Assembly: GCA_000827495.1 (NCBI GenBank)
Contig: KN817518.1
Span: 1,018,405-1,082,404 of the forward strand
DNA from: Hypholoma sublateritium FD-334 SS-4
Taxonomy: Eukaryota; Basidiomycota; Agaricomycetes; Agaricales; Strophariaceae
DNA: 64,000 bases
Reading direction: 5' to 3'
Positions 13,370 through 23,608 of the stretch are shown in pieces; positions within the stretch are counted from its first letter, which is position 1, and each line of letters opens with the position of its first letter. Position numbers and translations under genes: made by a program. The notes under the pieces were generated by a model, which saw nothing but the letters and a program-made list of their open reading frames with translations, was not told the DNA's origin and made no database searches.

Positions 13370-13387
13370 GCCGGAATCAATTCCGGC
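13370..13387. repeat. Perfect 8-bp inverted repeat
   Basis: GCCGGAAT and ATTCCGGC are separated by CA, making an 18-bp palindromic element with CCGGAAT half-sites. CGG-ended half-sites in inverted orientation are typical of Zn2Cys6 dimer targets, so this could be a regulator site; function is inferred only. Confidence 0.6.
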
Positions 13388-13723
13388 AAGAAACAGCAAC
13401 AAACATGTCTTTTTGGTCAACGCGCGTCGGCTGCAAATCGGATGCCTACCTTGTACTTATTCTAAGTACGCAGCATTCCACTCAAGTTCCAACAGTATAT
13501 ACCCAACCTATCAGGTAATAAGTGAACCTTTTCGATGCCATTGATGACTCAGAGTGGAAGCTGTATTGACCCGTGCTCTGAAATTGTTCAACGCGCACTT
13601 GGGTTAAGATGCAGACTGTCGACGTTCGAGATACTGCTGAGGCTTTCTCTCCTTTTTATTTATTATTATAAGAGCTATTTTACTCACGTCAACCCCCAGG
13701 AATTCTGACCTTTTCTTATTTCA

Positions 13724-14875
13724 ATGGACCCTCGCAGAGCTCGCGACCCACGACTAGCTCGAATTGACCCAAGGGTTCAGCATACACAATCAGGATCACC
13801 AGCTTCGTCAACACCCCCTCCAACCGCCTATAGCTCACAGGGGTCCTCGTCACAGCTCCCTCAGCAATGGAACGAGAACGGTGCTGTTAGTGTTCCCTCT
13901 TCTGCGCAGGCGACGCCTCAACCTCAGTCAAGCGTGTCCACTAGTTCGAATCCTCAAGTAACTCAAACCCCCGCTACATCAGGCCCACAAGAGCCTGCAC
14001 CTGTGTTCAAAACCAGGCCCCTATTTTGCGTAGTCTGCGCGAGTAACCAAGCAAGTGTCTGATTTTTTTGACACGCATATCATACGTTACTAACTATCGT
14101 TTCGTTTCTCTAGAATCGCTCGATGGAAGGACATCATGTTTTATCGTAAGTAACCTACAATATATGATTTGTCAAAATAAGTGTTCACTAACATGGTCTC
14201 GCTCAGAAAAGCAGGCTACCGCGTTATATCATATGGCACGGGCTCGGCAGTTCGACTTCCTGGTCCGTCCATAGACAAACCGAACATATATCCCTTCGGG
14301 ACCCCGTACAACGCAATATACGACGAACTCGTCAATAAAGATCCTCGCTTGTAAGTCAATTGTTTGACTAATCTTTCATTCCGGAAGTTAAATGTGTCAC
14401 GTCAGGTACACCGCAAACGGATTGCTGCCAATGCTTGATCGTAATAGAAATATCAAATTAGCACCGGAACGATGGCAAGAAAGTAAAACAGTAGCGGACG
14501 TTGTGATCACTTGCGAAGAGCGATGTTTTGACGCTGTGTGTGACGGTGAGCAGAGCTACATTCCGGAACATTCTTTCATGGAGTTGATTTAAGCCCAGAC
14601 CTTATGATGCGTGGGGGAGAGTTCAACAAGCCAGTTCACATCATCAACATGGAGATCAAGGATAATCACGAAGAAGCTCTTATCGCAGGCAAGGCAATGA
14701 TTGATTTAGCAGAAGCGGTCAGTTTCTCTTACACAGTGAACCAGCATTTGCGAGACTAATGGCGGTATTTTAGATCGAAAATGCAGAGGATATTGACGAA
14801 AACATCGAAAACATTTTGGAGGTACAACAAGAGAAGCACCCCCATAGCCTTCTTCACGCCGTAGCGTTTTACTAG
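13724..14875 (+). CDS. SSU72: RNA polymerase II CTD phosphatase Ssu72
   Basis: Low-molecular-weight-type phosphatase that dephosphorylates Ser5 of the Pol II C-terminal repeat within the cleavage/polyadenylation factor. The active-site loop CASNQNRS (CX5RS) and the following MEGH are exact family hallmarks. The loop is split after NQ by an intron at 14051-14113. Later exons give [72 protein letters not shown] and the C-terminal LLHAVAFY, all in family order. The ATG at 13724 adds roughly 100 residues before the catalytic domain, beginning with [17 protein letters not shown] and then rich in Ser/Pro/Gln; yeast and human Ssu72 start just before the catalytic loop. The frame is open from this ATG and no internal ATG precedes the loop, so the extension is real unless an upstream exon is missing. 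Confidence 0.93.
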
Positions 14876-15098
14876 AAGCCAGATAATAGAATAATGGAGG
14901 AATGAAGGTGTCAGTTGACGTGCAATATACTCCTTTATTGGAAGTTAGTACACGAACAGTGCAAGCACGCAATCTAGACGCAAGAGATGGCGAAAGTTAG
15001 TCAGCGTGAGAAATGAAGACGCGATTGAAGGCCTGATCGTATATTTAGCGGGTGCTTATTCCCGTTATCTACATCTTTCGCCAATCTTTCGCGTCAAA

Positions 15099-16105
15099 AT
15101 GCCTTCTCTTCGTCTCGGAAACACCGCGCCCGACTTTGAGGCCTTGACCACCGCCGGACCCATTAAATTCCATGACTGGATTGGCGACTCTTGGGTATGA
15201 TATATGCGTCAGTTTGCAGGTCCATTGTCCCCTAACATTAGTGTAGGCTATCCTGTTCTCTCATCCCGGAGACTTTACACCTGTGTGCACTACTGAGCTT
15301 GGTGAGGTCGCCCGCCGCGCTCCCGACTTTGCGAAGCGCAACGTTAAGGTTATTGGCATTTCTGCCAATGGCCTCGAAGAACATGAAAAGTGGGTGAAGG
15401 ACATCAATGAATACGGTTCCCAGGTTGCTCCCACCGACGTCCAGTTCCCAATTGTATGCACATGCTCATCGCGGACTTATCGTTCTGTTCCGCTAATTTT
15501 ACCTGGTAAATGTAGATTGCCGACCCCGACAGGAAGATCTCAGTTTTGTATGATATGCTCGACTACCAGGATGCAACCAACCGCGATGGAAAGGGCCTTC
15601 CATTCACTGTATGCATACGTTGAAACGCGTCCTGGTCACAAATCGTCCTCACTCCATGATAACAGATCCGCACCGTCTTTGTGATTGACCCTAAGAAGAC
15701 AATCCGTCTCACTCTCGCTTACCCTGCCTCAACCGGACGCAACTTTGACGAGATCCTCCGGTGAGCATTACGCTATTTTCTCGCGTGTCCTCCAATGACC
15801 TGTTTTCTCCTAGCGTCATTGATTGTAAGAAAACATTGATGATTGACGTTCTGATGCTTTAATTGTAACCCATTGTTCACAGCGCTCCAAATTGGTGACA
15901 AACACCGTGTAACCACCCCTGTCAACTGGAAGAAGGGCGAGGATGTCATTGTTCATCCCGGCGTCACGAACGACGAGGCAAAGACTCTGTTCCCCGAATA
16001 CAGCCAGCATCTCGTGAGTGCTATGATCTAATCAGGGGGAATGTCGACGCTAACCACCGGATGCTGCAGCCATACCTGCGCACTACCCCTCTGAAAGTGG
16101 ATTAA
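15099..16105 (+). CDS. 1-Cys peroxiredoxin (Prx6 type)
   Basis: Thiol peroxidase that reduces hydrogen peroxide and organic peroxides. [17 protein letters not shown] is a standard start. The peroxidatic cysteine lies in [15 protein letters not shown] (about 15268-15302), with the conserved Thr and Pro in place. Downstream are [15 protein letters not shown] and [12 protein letters not shown] (spliced over the intron near 15455-15515), then [14 protein letters not shown] and the Prx6 C-terminal domain with [17 protein letters not shown] see no second conserved cysteine, which makes it a 1-Cys enzyme. The first intron (15195-15246) splits after GDSW. No clear mitochondrial presequence, so probably cytosolic. 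Confidence 0.93.
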
Positions 16106-16321
16106 ATATTAAATATTGTAATAGCAGTAGAATCAGAACGTATGACTGTGGAATCATAATATGATTTTGTGTAAATGAAGAGCATGGATTGAGCATGGTG
16201 TTTTGAGCGCCAAGATGCCGGGTACTAGTTTAAGCAAAACAGGGGCAAACAAAGCACACGCAATGGATCGAACGCGCGTCAAGAAACACGTCCATTATAC
16301 CTCCACATACCCTCATTAAAC

Positions 16322-17318
16322 ATGGCCAGTGCAGACGGCGGCGCATACAGGTAAATATATTACCGTCTTCTGCGCGTTTCAATCTCATCAAAAGTATAGT
16401 TATTCCTTGACAGTCTTCTCCCCGAGTGGAAAACTCGTTCAGATTGAACATGCTCTGGCTGCGGTAGCTCAGGGTACCACCAGTCTTGGAATCAAAGGTG
16501 ACTCCAATCACCATGTGCTGATAATACTCGGACACTCACGTAGGTTATAGCTACGAATGGCATCGTAATCGCAACGGAAAAGAAGACATCATCGATTCTA
16601 ATCGACGACTCCGTTATTGAGAAAGTGGCTACAATCTGCCCCAACATTGGCATCGTTTACTCCGGCATGGGTCCGGATTTCCGAATTCTCGTCACGAAGG
16701 CACGCAAGAGCGCACAGGCATACTGGAAGATTTATGGCGAATACCCTCCCACACGAGTGCTTACCCAAGAAATAGCGACAGTCATGCAGCAGGCAACCCA
16801 ATCAGGGTAAGAAAATCCGCCGGTAGAAATTAAATGTGACATGCTTAAAAAAAAGAGTAGAGGTGTGAGGCCTTACGGTGTATCATTACTGGTTGCAGGA
16901 TGGGACAATCACCGAGGGCCCTCTCTCTATCAAGTAGATCCCTCCGGATCTTTCTGGGCATGGAAAGCAAGCGCAATAGGAAAGAACATGATTAATGCGA
17001 AGACTTTCCTCGAAAAACGGTGCAGTTTCCCATCTATCACAATTGCCTAACCTCATCCCTAATTCCCTAATGAAACTTGTTAATTCCTACAGGTATAACG
17101 ATGACATCAGTCTGGAGGATGCGATTCATACTGCGCTTCTTACTCTCAAGGAAGGTTTCGAAGGACAAATGACTGAGAAGACCATTGAGATTGGGGTAAT
17201 CACTGTTCCGACGCCTACAGAACAGGAGGAAGGGAAGATTGGAGGTGAGACAGGGCGGCCGAAACCGACTTTCAGGAAATTGTCAGAAGAGGAAGTCCGT
17301 GATTACCTGGCACTGTAG
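16322..17318 (+). CDS. PRE8: 20S proteasome subunit alpha2
   Basis: Structural alpha-ring subunit of the 20S proteasome. The N-terminus [20 protein letters not shown] is joined across an intron that splits the Ser of AYS (acceptor TATAG at about 16399), then [21 protein letters not shown], the alpha-subunit signature. Following exons carry [27 protein letters not shown], the [13 protein letters not shown] strand pair and [15 protein letters not shown]. The C-terminal part ends [10 protein letters not shown] at 17316-17318. The length and order fit alpha2 rather than other alpha subunits. Four or five introns. Confidence 0.95.
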
Positions 17319-18145
17319 GTGCGATCAATTATCTCCTTGTATCCGTATATTTTCTCCGTTATTGAATGCTGTGTTTGTACTGTCGTAACTCTCTGAAGTT
17401 CCCTGAAGGTCACGATTGAAATGACGCATTTTTTTCCGGAGAGTCCGTTGACTAACAGTTTAGCGACAAATGCCTCATAATATAACCAGCGAAACGACTG
17501 GCCGAGCTTAAGTGGTGAGCACGCGTCTTCTTGTCCATCTATTCGTCATTTTATCGGAAACGCGGAAAGGCACCCTTCCTACACGGAATATATTTAAATC
17601 GCCCATGCCATTGGGCTCAACCCTTTATACCATTGAAAACCGTGTTTCTCGGATAATAGGCCATATATTCGGTTATGTCATTATGAAGTCTTCGAATCCG
17701 TTCAAGGATACTAACAGACCAAGTACGGACACCTGTTGGTTTTCACCATCAAAACAAGTACGCGGTCGATCGAGATTTACCACCTCGAAACGTGCCTATG
17801 AGGCAACACTGATTTAACGCTCGGCATCTCACTAGCGCTAAAGATGGCAAGAACGACTCTTGCCAAATCCTAAACAAATCCTATCTGCCGCGACCTTTCC
17901 ATCACCTGGGCCATATCTGCTATGTCACAACATCCCGATCCATCTCTTCGGTTTCGCTAGCCGTTCCTCAGATAAAGTTGCGTACGCCTGCCCTGCCTCA
18001 ATCAGCCTATATCGTCGGCTTTATAAAGCACGTCCTGAATATGTGTAGACTATGACCTCCCGTTTCCCGACTGCCCTTAAACAGCCGCCCCTTCAACTTC
18101 AACGCGACCCCTTCTTTACACTTCGTAGCCTAGTCAACCCTATTC
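17319..18145. other. Intergenic region upstream of the short Zn2Cys6 gene
   Basis: About 830 bp. Open frames here (for example 17512-17817) have no conserved motif. The right-hand part is probably the promoter of the Zn2Cys6 gene and includes a TATA-like box. No RNA gene recognised. Confidence 0.5.
18022..18028 (+). promoter_or_regulatory. TATA-like box upstream of Zn2Cys6 gene
   Basis: TATAAAG about 120 bp before the start codon at 18146, a plausible distance for a fungal core promoter with a modest 5' UTR. The transcription start is not visible. Confidence 0.4.
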
Positions 18146-19027
18146 ATGGATTCTACCGGAAATTACGAGAATCGAGAGATTAGACGCGTCCCTATGGCAT
18201 GCACCATCTGTAGAGCTCGTAAGCTGAAGGTACCGCCGGTTTTACCTGTCTGGTATCTTGGATGCTGACGGTTATTGCCTTGTCAGTGTCGCAAAGCTGA
18301 AAAGCACGCACCTAGTTGCGAAAGGTGTATCAAAGACGGTCAAGAATGCATATTCGTCCCAGTCTCCGAAGACATGTCACATTTTCAAGGACACGACCGC
18401 TCTCCCCCTGGCAATGTGTTGCCCTCGTACCACCACTACTCTGGGACACACCCACCCCAGCAGTATTCGAGCGCCACGCATGTGCCGCCGGAAACTGCCC
18501 ATTGGCCTGCTCAGAGCGGCGGGCGCGTGGTAGATCAACAACCTACACAATATCATCACAGCCAGTCGAACGCGGAGACATCTCAGTATTCTCGGCATCT
18601 ACCCTATTGGCACCAGCAGAGTATCGGCGACGGGGTTACACAACCTCCTGCACATTATACTCCGTATACAGGAACAAATACATGGTCGGCCGTCCAGCCG
18701 GCGTCCTACGACCAGTTCGCCCAAAGCAGCAACAGCGTGCCCAACGCTGTACCGACCAGCTCCGCCGAAAACTATTCCGCGGCGTACTTGCCGCCGTATA
18801 GCCAGAACCACGCGACGTACACGGCCCAGTGGGCAGGTCCTTCCCATGTTCACCAGACTTACCCCCAGCTAAACTTGGTATACGAAAATCCAAGTGGCTA
18901 CGACGCTTCCGGGTGCGTACTAACATTTGCACGCCTACCTTCAATTCAACTGAGCTGGTTGTTTTCCAGAGACTACGAGTCTCCCAACCGCACATCTCAG
19001 GACAGTGTGTCTGAGTCGAATGAGTAG
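18146..19027 (+). CDS. Short Zn2Cys6 DNA-binding protein
   Basis: Predicted sequence-specific DNA-binding regulator. The zinc cluster sits at the extreme N-terminus: ACTICRARKLK ends exon 1, and after an intron (about 18229-18286) CRKAEKHAPSC, CERC and CIKDGQEC follow. This gives the CX2CX6C, CX9C, CX2C and CX6C spacing of the Gal4 class, though the first linker is at the long end. The remaining 230 or so residues are rich in Gln, Ser, Tyr, Pro and His (HPPQQYSS, TQYHHSQSN, QPASYDQFAQSSN) and look like a disordered activation region. There is no fungal_trans domain, so it is much shorter than classical family members. A possible 3' intron at about 18914-18969 is phase-neutral, so both spliced and unspliced forms end at 19027. 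Confidence 0.82.
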
Positions 19028-19761
19028 TGGCATTCTTCTCGCTGGTTTCCGATAAGACACATTTATTCCGCCTTCTTCTTGAACAATCCCTATGCGCTCC
19101 ATTTTATTATTTATCGAAATTCGAATACTATATCTGAGACGAGCCGTTTCTTCACGCTCGCCCCATAATATGATGTTAATTTTTGACTGGCTCCGTACAC
19201 CGACGGTCTTCTGAATAATAATTTGGTTGACTTAACAACAGCTCGGCTTCCGCCTCCGTGTACAAGGTACAACTTGCTCCGAATGTACGACCTGCGACGC
19301 CCTGGAGTTTCACATTTTCCGCCAAATGGCAGTGAAAGCCGAACATGTGTACCTAAGTGACACCAATCTAAGATCGCTTTCATGACTCGTACAGAAATTC
19401 TGTGGGATAATTACCTCGTGGCAAACCCGTGGCCTTACCCCAATGGACAAAATTTATGTGTACGTACATGGAGCGTAATTTGGTGATTCTATGTGGTTCC
19501 GGTGGCACTGGAAGATGGTTCAAACAGCAGCACATGGGACATACTTACAGGCGTCAGACTTTTCAAGGTGGGGTTTATCGTCAAGCACCAGAGAAGATTA
19601 TATTACAATTCTTGAATGCTTGAGTCGCAAACATGAAAGAAAAGTCAAGGAACCCCAATGCGCAAAATTGGAGTAGACCACATTGCAAAGTATTCGATTG
19701 AACGTAGCGGGTAAATAGATATTGTTATATTGGTGACATCATGAAGTACTGCTCGTCCTGC
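19028..19761. other. Intergenic region between convergent genes
   Basis: About 730 bp between the 3' ends of the Zn2Cys6 gene and the aldehyde dehydrogenase. Open frames such as 19111-19383 on the minus strand begin with ATG but show no family pattern. No RNA gene or repeat recognised. Confidence 0.5.
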
Positions 19762-22700
19762 TTAGAGAGGCCATTCGAGCTTCTCTCCGAAGTTCCAGTG
19801 AATCGCCTTGACAGATGTGTATTCTTCGAGGGCATAGCTTCCTAATTCACGACCTACCAAATAAGAACGTAGCGTTAGTAAAAATATCCAGATATCAGAC
19901 GCGACGGAAATGGAGTAGGTAGCAACGACCGTCGATTTTTAGCACTTACCAATACCCGATTGCTTCTTGCCCCCGAAAGGAACATTGTTGTTTAGAATGT
20001 TGTATTGATTGACCCACACCTGCGAGAAAGCCTCGATGAGATGAGATCGAACAGCTTAAGGTGTGCAGACACTTACCGTGCCAGCCTCCAATGCCGAGGA
20101 CACGCGCATACATTGGCTGGCGTCGTCTGCAGAGAAGGTAAGTTTCTCGAGGATAGCAGATATCCTGAAAGAACACATACTGGAGTGTAAACCAGCCCCG
20201 AGGCCGTAAGTCGTATTATTAGCCAATGCTATGCCCTCTTCTTCGGTCTTAAAGACACCGACAACTAGGACAGGGCCAAAAATCTGCAGTGCAGTGAGCA
20301 AAGCATGGCGAGGCTCGTGGAACTCGCGGCCTTACCTCTTCTTGGACCTTGAGGAACAGATATGCGTTTCAATATAAATTCTTCCAGGGGCACGGACCGT
20401 TAAAAGGATACGTACAATCTGCATGTCAGACGTGATATCAGTGAATACTAGAAAATACAGTCAATTTCCGGGGGCCGCCGTTTGAATCTTGGGCTCACTG
20501 GTGGGGTCAACCCAATATCCCTTGCCTTCCCGCTTCTCGCCACCGAGAGCAACTTTGGCACCCGCCTTCTTCCCTGATTCTATATAGTTCCAAACACGGT
20601 CGTACTGCCCCTTGGAGACCTGCGTAGTAAAGGTCCGGGTCAAATAATGTCAACGACTAATATAATACTACCGAAGATCGGCGAAGACGTACCACAGGGC
20701 CTCCTCCACTGCTTTCTTGGAAGCCGTCCCCGATAATCTGAGCCTTCACTTTGCTGATGAGGATTTCCACGAACTTGTCATAAATGCTTTCCTGGACATA
20801 AACACGCGATCCTGCGGTGCAATCCTGCCCCGTATTGTAGCAGATTCCAAGGGCGGCCCAACTGGCGGCTATTAAACGCAATCAGTGATTGTTAGACGGA
20901 GTAAACATCCAAAAATGGAAAAACGAGCTCGAGAGAACGGTTATTTTGGAATATATATAGCGCTGATTTTAGGCAGCCTTACAAAATAAATGGAAAGTGC
21001 CGAAGGCAGGGTGGCAACGGCCCGCAAGGGTAGAACCATCAGGAAAAATTCCCCAATTTCTGCCAGATATTGAATTCCTGGCGAACAGAGAAAACTCCAT
21101 TGGGGAATAGTTTGTCCAACGCTAAAGAGACAGCTTCGGGAGAAGCCCTCGCCATGGCGATCAAAGAAAACAAGAGCGCGGTCACCCAAAAAAAAATCTG
21201 AGCACAGGTTTAGTTCAACACAATGCCATGTTCTGAGTGTCGTAAATCTTACCGGGACAGAGATCGAATTCCTAGCCACGCAGGAATTCGTTGATTGATG
21301 TGACGGACAATATCGTTATACGAAAATCAAGAGACAGCTATTTCCAGTCGAACAGGCACCCGCGGTATTAGAGGGCACAGAGAGGGATCGACACATCAGG
21401 AGACTATCCAGTAGCGAAATATGCTACAGTGATTCTCGACCCGTCCAGAGGGGGGGGGACAAATGAAATCCAACAAGTAAAACGCAAGCCTACCTTGATC
21501 TAGGTCAGCGGACTCGAAGATGAGCTGGGGAGACTTCCCGCCCAGTTCCAGAGACACCTGTAATTGGTGTGCTCCGTCAGCGTTTCAGCTCAGTCAGTTG
21601 TGATGGTATTTACCTACCTTTTTTAAATTGCTCTTAGCGGCTGCTTCCATGATTCTGCGTCCAGTTACGGTGGAGCCAGTAAATGCCACTTTGTCTACAT
21701 CAAGATGGGAGGACAATGCTGCGCCTCCTACAGAGCCGAGGGAAGGTACCGTATTGACAACACCAGGAGGGAATCTGACAAGAAATTTTCAGCCGTCAAC
21801 TGCGCGATGTAGGAATGCAAGCACACCCCGCTTCTTTGATCAATTCCGATAGTTTCTGAGTCGTAATTGTGTAAGTGGGAAATGTTTATATCGGGCGCGA
21901 TAGAAATAACTTACGAGAGCGGTCAATGGTGTTATTTCCGAGGGTTTCATGACAATTGTGCAGCCCACAGCCAACGCTGGCGCCACCTTCCAGGCCCTAG
22001 GAGTGATTATCGGAACAGTGCGCAGTGAAGTATATTCTGAATCCTACCACATATTGATAGGATAGTTCCACGGGATTCTACAACAATATTAGGGGCTGAA
22101 GACACGAGCAAATTACGAGTGGTCGAACGTACATTTGGCCACATACACCGATAGGTTCATGTCGCGTGAATGCAAGTTTCGATTTGTTGTCGACCTCAAT
22201 TGTCTGCATTCATTGAAAGCTTCAATATAGTTATATCGAGACAGCGTAGAGATTATGTTACCTGACCGGTTATCTTATCCGCGAACCCCGCATAGTAGCG
22301 TAAACATTGAATGCTATCGCCGATATCAAAGTCCCTGCAGAATAGCGTGAAAAGGTAGCCCAGTGCTTGGTTTGACTTTAATTACCTCGCGATTCGCATA
22401 GGTTTGCCATTGTTCAGGGTTTCAAGTTCCGCGAGCTCCTGCGCATCACGTTCGATAAGATCGGCAAGCTTGTTGATCAGCCTTGAGCGCTCCCATCCGG
22501 TGACATTTTTTCCCCAAGTCGTATTGAAGGCTTTGCGCGCTGCGGCCACAGCTATATCGATATCCTTAGCGGATCCTGCCAGAGTGGGTCAGTAATCGGT
22601 ACATATTCGGTAAAATATGCGTTTACCAGCAACAATAGACGCGATAATTTCCTCGGTCGCGGGATTGTAGGCACTACAAAGATGATCAGATTCTTATCGT

Positions 22701-22849
22701 CTCTTCGACAGGAGGCGTCGAGGCAGGACTGACTGGATAAGTTCCTGGGAGTCGACAGATGCAACAAACTCATTGTTAATGAAAAGGCCGGTGGGGATGG
22801 TGAGAGTTTTGTTGAGATTTGGGACTTGGATGGTAGTGCTGAGCGACAT
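19762..22849 (-). CDS. NAD(P)-dependent aldehyde dehydrogenase
   Basis: Oxidises aldehydes such as acetaldehyde to the acid. [19 protein letters not shown] with [10 protein letters not shown] gives the usual fungal ALDH start. Later exons carry [19 protein letters not shown] (about 21495-21555), with the general-base Glu of ELGG, and [16 protein letters not shown] (about 20785-20840), whose Cys is the nucleophile. Further on are [19 protein letters not shown], a 12-nt exon reading [34 protein letters not shown] and [14 protein letters not shown] ending at 19762. Two features are odd: a 615-nt intron (20879-21493), ten times the local norm, and the micro-exon at 20336-20347. An upstream in-frame ATG at 22907-22909 would add MPLTPLSVRRLSRSFIRTLT, which resembles a mitochondrial presequence. 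It is divergent from the COX subunit gene. Confidence 0.9.
20336..20347 (-). other. 12-nt micro-exon of the aldehyde dehydrogenase
   Basis: On the minus strand GTCCAAGAAGAG is flanked by CTCAAG and GTAAGG. It encodes VQEE and joins DMQI to IFGPVLVV, restoring the conserved V-x-E-E-I-F-G-P strand of ALDHs. Both flanking introns have good borders. Confidence 0.75.
20879..21493 (-). other. 615-nt intron in the aldehyde dehydrogenase gene
   Basis: Donor GTAGGC after DLDQ and acceptor AATAG before AASWAALG join the frame exactly, so the whole 615 nt behaves as one intron, against about 50-60 nt for others here. It contains a G9 run (21450-21458), a minus-strand open frame without recognisable motif (20941-21279) and AAACGCAA near both ends (20884-20891 and 21480-21487). 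The content is unidentified. Confidence 0.7.
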
Positions 22850-23096
22850 TGTGAGAGTTCGGATGAAAGAGCGAGATAATCTTCGCACCGATAATGGGGT
22901 CAGAGGCATCTCAGGGGGGTTTGTGAGGGTTTACTTTGTCTCCTGTCCACTGCGCGTCTTATCTTATCTCACTTATCTTATTCTAATTTATCTTATCTTG
23001 CTTAGTCATCAAATGCGTTACGCGTTTGGTCACGAATAGAGTGACCGGACCCGACATTGCACGGCTCATCACCCGCCTTGAAAGTTCAAGTTGACC

Positions 23097-23462
23097 ATGT
23101 CCCTCGCCCTTCTCGCCCGCCCTGCTTTGCGCCAGCAGACTCTCGTGCGTGCCCGCGCATTCCACGCGTCTCGCCCAGCCCGTTCGACACACGATGACTA
23201 CCACGTACTTATGTTCACCACCGCCGCCATGACCGAGTTAGAGTGCTAACAGTGTGTTTCAACTTTCGTAGCACCTTCCCTTCGCATGGCCCACGAACAA
23301 GACCGTCTGGGCTGCCAAAGTCACCACCTACCTCGTCCTTGGATTCTCCATCCCCTTCATAGCTTCCGGATACCAATTGTATGTTCAATTCATAGCAACA
23401 ACCACTGCGACCCAGTTAACTTATTTCAATCCAGGCACAAGTCCGCTGGTGGATCTGACTAA
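23097..23462 (+). CDS. COX8: Cytochrome c oxidase small subunit (COX8/COX7C family)
   Basis: Small inner-membrane subunit of respiratory complex IV. MSLALLARPALRQQTLVRAR with AFHASRPAR is an Arg/Ser-rich presequence without acidic residues. The mature part, spliced, reads HLPFAWPTNKTVWAAKV and then one TM helix TYLVLGFSIPFIASGYQL. It ends HKSAGGSD with the stop at 23460-23462. The HLPF start plus a single TM is the COX7C/yeast Cox8 pattern. Two introns. It shares a 247-bp divergent promoter region with the aldehyde dehydrogenase. Confidence 0.88.
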
Positions 23463-23608
23463 ACGGCATTGCTATAGAATATTAGAGATGCTGCAATATG
23501 AGACGATACAATATCGTGTTGCACTTGTCATTTCATCCCCGTTAGACGTTTAAGGTTCGACAGGCTCATTGCGATGCATAAATCAATAACAGCTTGATAT
23601 AAAACCCC

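Larger units (their letters stand above)
13118..13723. other. Intergenic region between F-box gene and SSU72
   Basis: About 606 bp forming the shared divergent promoter of the F-box gene and SSU72. It contains a 17-bp tandem repeat and a perfect short palindrome, listed separately, and a T/A-rich run just upstream of SSU72 (about 13655-13680). No convincing gene. Confidence 0.55.

Noticed and set aside
19111..19383. 90-codon minus-strand ORF with ATG
   Set aside because: No motif, no splice partner, sits between convergent 3' ends; likely chance.
16666..23462. Secondary-metabolite cluster (Zn2Cys6 regulator, aldehyde dehydrogenase, peroxiredoxin)
   Set aside because: No backbone enzyme (PKS, NRPS, terpene synthase) or P450; neighbours are housekeeping genes.
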